Positions 5,868 to 6,283 of a stretch of DNA of 6,283 nucleotides are shown here, one piece after another. Source of the stretch: an uncultured bacterium (GTDB lineage: Bacteria > Acidobacteriota > UBA890); NCBI GenBank assembly GCA_937922775.1, contig CALAKE010000703.1:1-6283 (forward strand), given 5' to 3'. A program made the position numbers and the translations under genes. How positions within the stretch are numbered: position 1 is the first letter of the stretch; every line of letters begins with the position of its first letter. The notes under the pieces were generated by a model that was not told the origin of the DNA, searched no databases, and worked only from the letters and a program-made list of their open reading frames with translations.

Positions 5868-6283
5868 CTACGACCCTGGAGGGGCGGCTAGACGATCACT
5901 GCCAGCGCCCAAAGCGTGGCTGCCATTGCCAGCACTGTGGCCATCGCGACTCTCTGCTGTTCGAGATAGGACATCGGCATCCATCCAGGGGAGCAAGAAC
6001 TCGGTATCTATTCCTATGACGTGCCGAGGGGCCGGAAGGTTGCATCCGGCGCAAAGAATTCCCCTGGGGAGCTCGGCCTCGCGCGGTTCCAGTTCATGCC
6101 GGTTGCCGATGAAGAGCTTCAGCGAAGCCGCACCGGACCCGAATTCAACGGCGCCCATGTCACAGACTCTGGCTCCGTCACCGTCGCCATCAACCGGCCG
6201 AACATAGCCGCGCTGATCTTCGTTCAGCGGAAGCCCTGTAGGCTCGGTACAACCGCTCGGGTCCCCCGCATCGATGGCTGGGC
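5868..6283 (-). CDS. C-terminal end of a choice-of-anchor Q surface protein, 5' end beyond the window
   Basis: The minus-strand frame is open from the right edge to a TAG at 5868-5870, giving 137 residues after two spare bases at the edge. The first 48 residues carry the conserved choice-of-anchor Q motif: PAIDAGDPSGC, then DQRGYVRP, DGDGDG and CDMGAVEF. In known proteins this closes a right-handed parallel beta-helix (often with a CSLREA N-terminal motif) in large secreted or surface proteins. The missing part is probably several hundred residues. Normally a short anchor or sorting tail follows CDIGAxE. Here about 89 residues follow without a transmembrane segment or recognisable sorting signal, and the last half is Ser/Gly/Ala-rich with less typical codon use. 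A hydrophobic segment ending in a stop exists in a neighbouring frame (5888-5980), so a frameshift or sequencing error may have altered the tail. Family call is secure. The true C-terminus is uncertain. Confidence 0.8.
   Translation of the reverse strand, partial: PAIDAGDPSGCTEPTGLPLNEDQRGYVRPVDGDGDGARVCDMGAVEFGSGAASLKLFIGNRHELEPREAELPRGILCAGCNLPAPRHVIGIDTEFLLPWMDADVLSRTAESRDGHSAGNGSHALGAGSDRLAAPPGS
5888..5980 (-). other. Hydrophobic 30-codon frame overlapping the anchor Q tail
   Basis: In a different minus-strand frame from the anchor Q gene, an ATG at 5980 opens 30 codons. They begin MPMSYLEQQR and then run as an unbroken hydrophobic segment, VAMATVLAMAATLWALAVIV, to a TAG. That fits one membrane helix. 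Stops lie just upstream in this frame (near 6010) and there is no clear Shine-Dalgarno. It may be the displaced membrane anchor of the upstream protein after a frameshift, a very small membrane protein, or coincidence. Confidence 0.25.

Noticed and set aside
5926..6207. A plus-strand frame opposite the anchor Q tail
   Set aside because: It is Ser/Pro/Arg-rich without motifs and antisense to the recognised CDMGAVEF region.

Overview
The window is GC-rich (roughly 60% by eye). It carries five protein-coding genes, all on the minus strand, so transcription runs from right to left. Four of the five products are exported, or belong to families that normally are. This mix suggests a secretion-rich environmental Gram-negative bacterium, with Acidobacteriota or Gemmatimonadota the best guess: a sortilin/VPS10-like BNR propeller, an M28-like metallopeptidase with a PA-like insert, a signal-peptide RidA and a choice-of-anchor Q surface protein. 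The taxonomic guess is inferred from gene content only.

Layout in the direction of transcription: (1) 6283-5868 is the 3' end of a large surface protein with a choice-of-anchor Q (CSLREA / parallel beta-helix type) C-terminal motif. (2) 5676-5215 is a RidA/YjgF-family protein with a signal peptide. (3) 5214-4924 is an AT-rich gap with an intrinsic terminator (5023-4991) and the leader of the next gene. (4) 4923-4723 is a 66-residue CspA-type cold-shock protein, followed by a strong hairpin terminator (4688-4647). (5) 4491-2269 is a 740-residue exported M28-like peptidase with a PA-like region, a non-canonical zinc site and a C-terminal PqqD-like winged-helix module. (6) 2129-1 is the first 709 residues of an exported Asp-box (BNR/sortilin-like) beta-propeller protein that runs off the left edge. 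It is the largest gene here and is open without interruption from its start to the window edge.

The peptidase and the propeller are separated by 139 bases with no convincing terminator and may be one transcription unit acting on extracytoplasmic proteins. The cold-shock gene sits between two terminators and looks like an independent unit. I see no RNA genes, mobile elements, CRISPR arrays or integrated elements. The region looks like ordinary chromosome. The points most worth a second look are the peptidase's altered metal site and C-terminal PqqD-like module, the terminator in front of the cold-shock gene, and the apparently frameshifted tail of the anchor Q protein.
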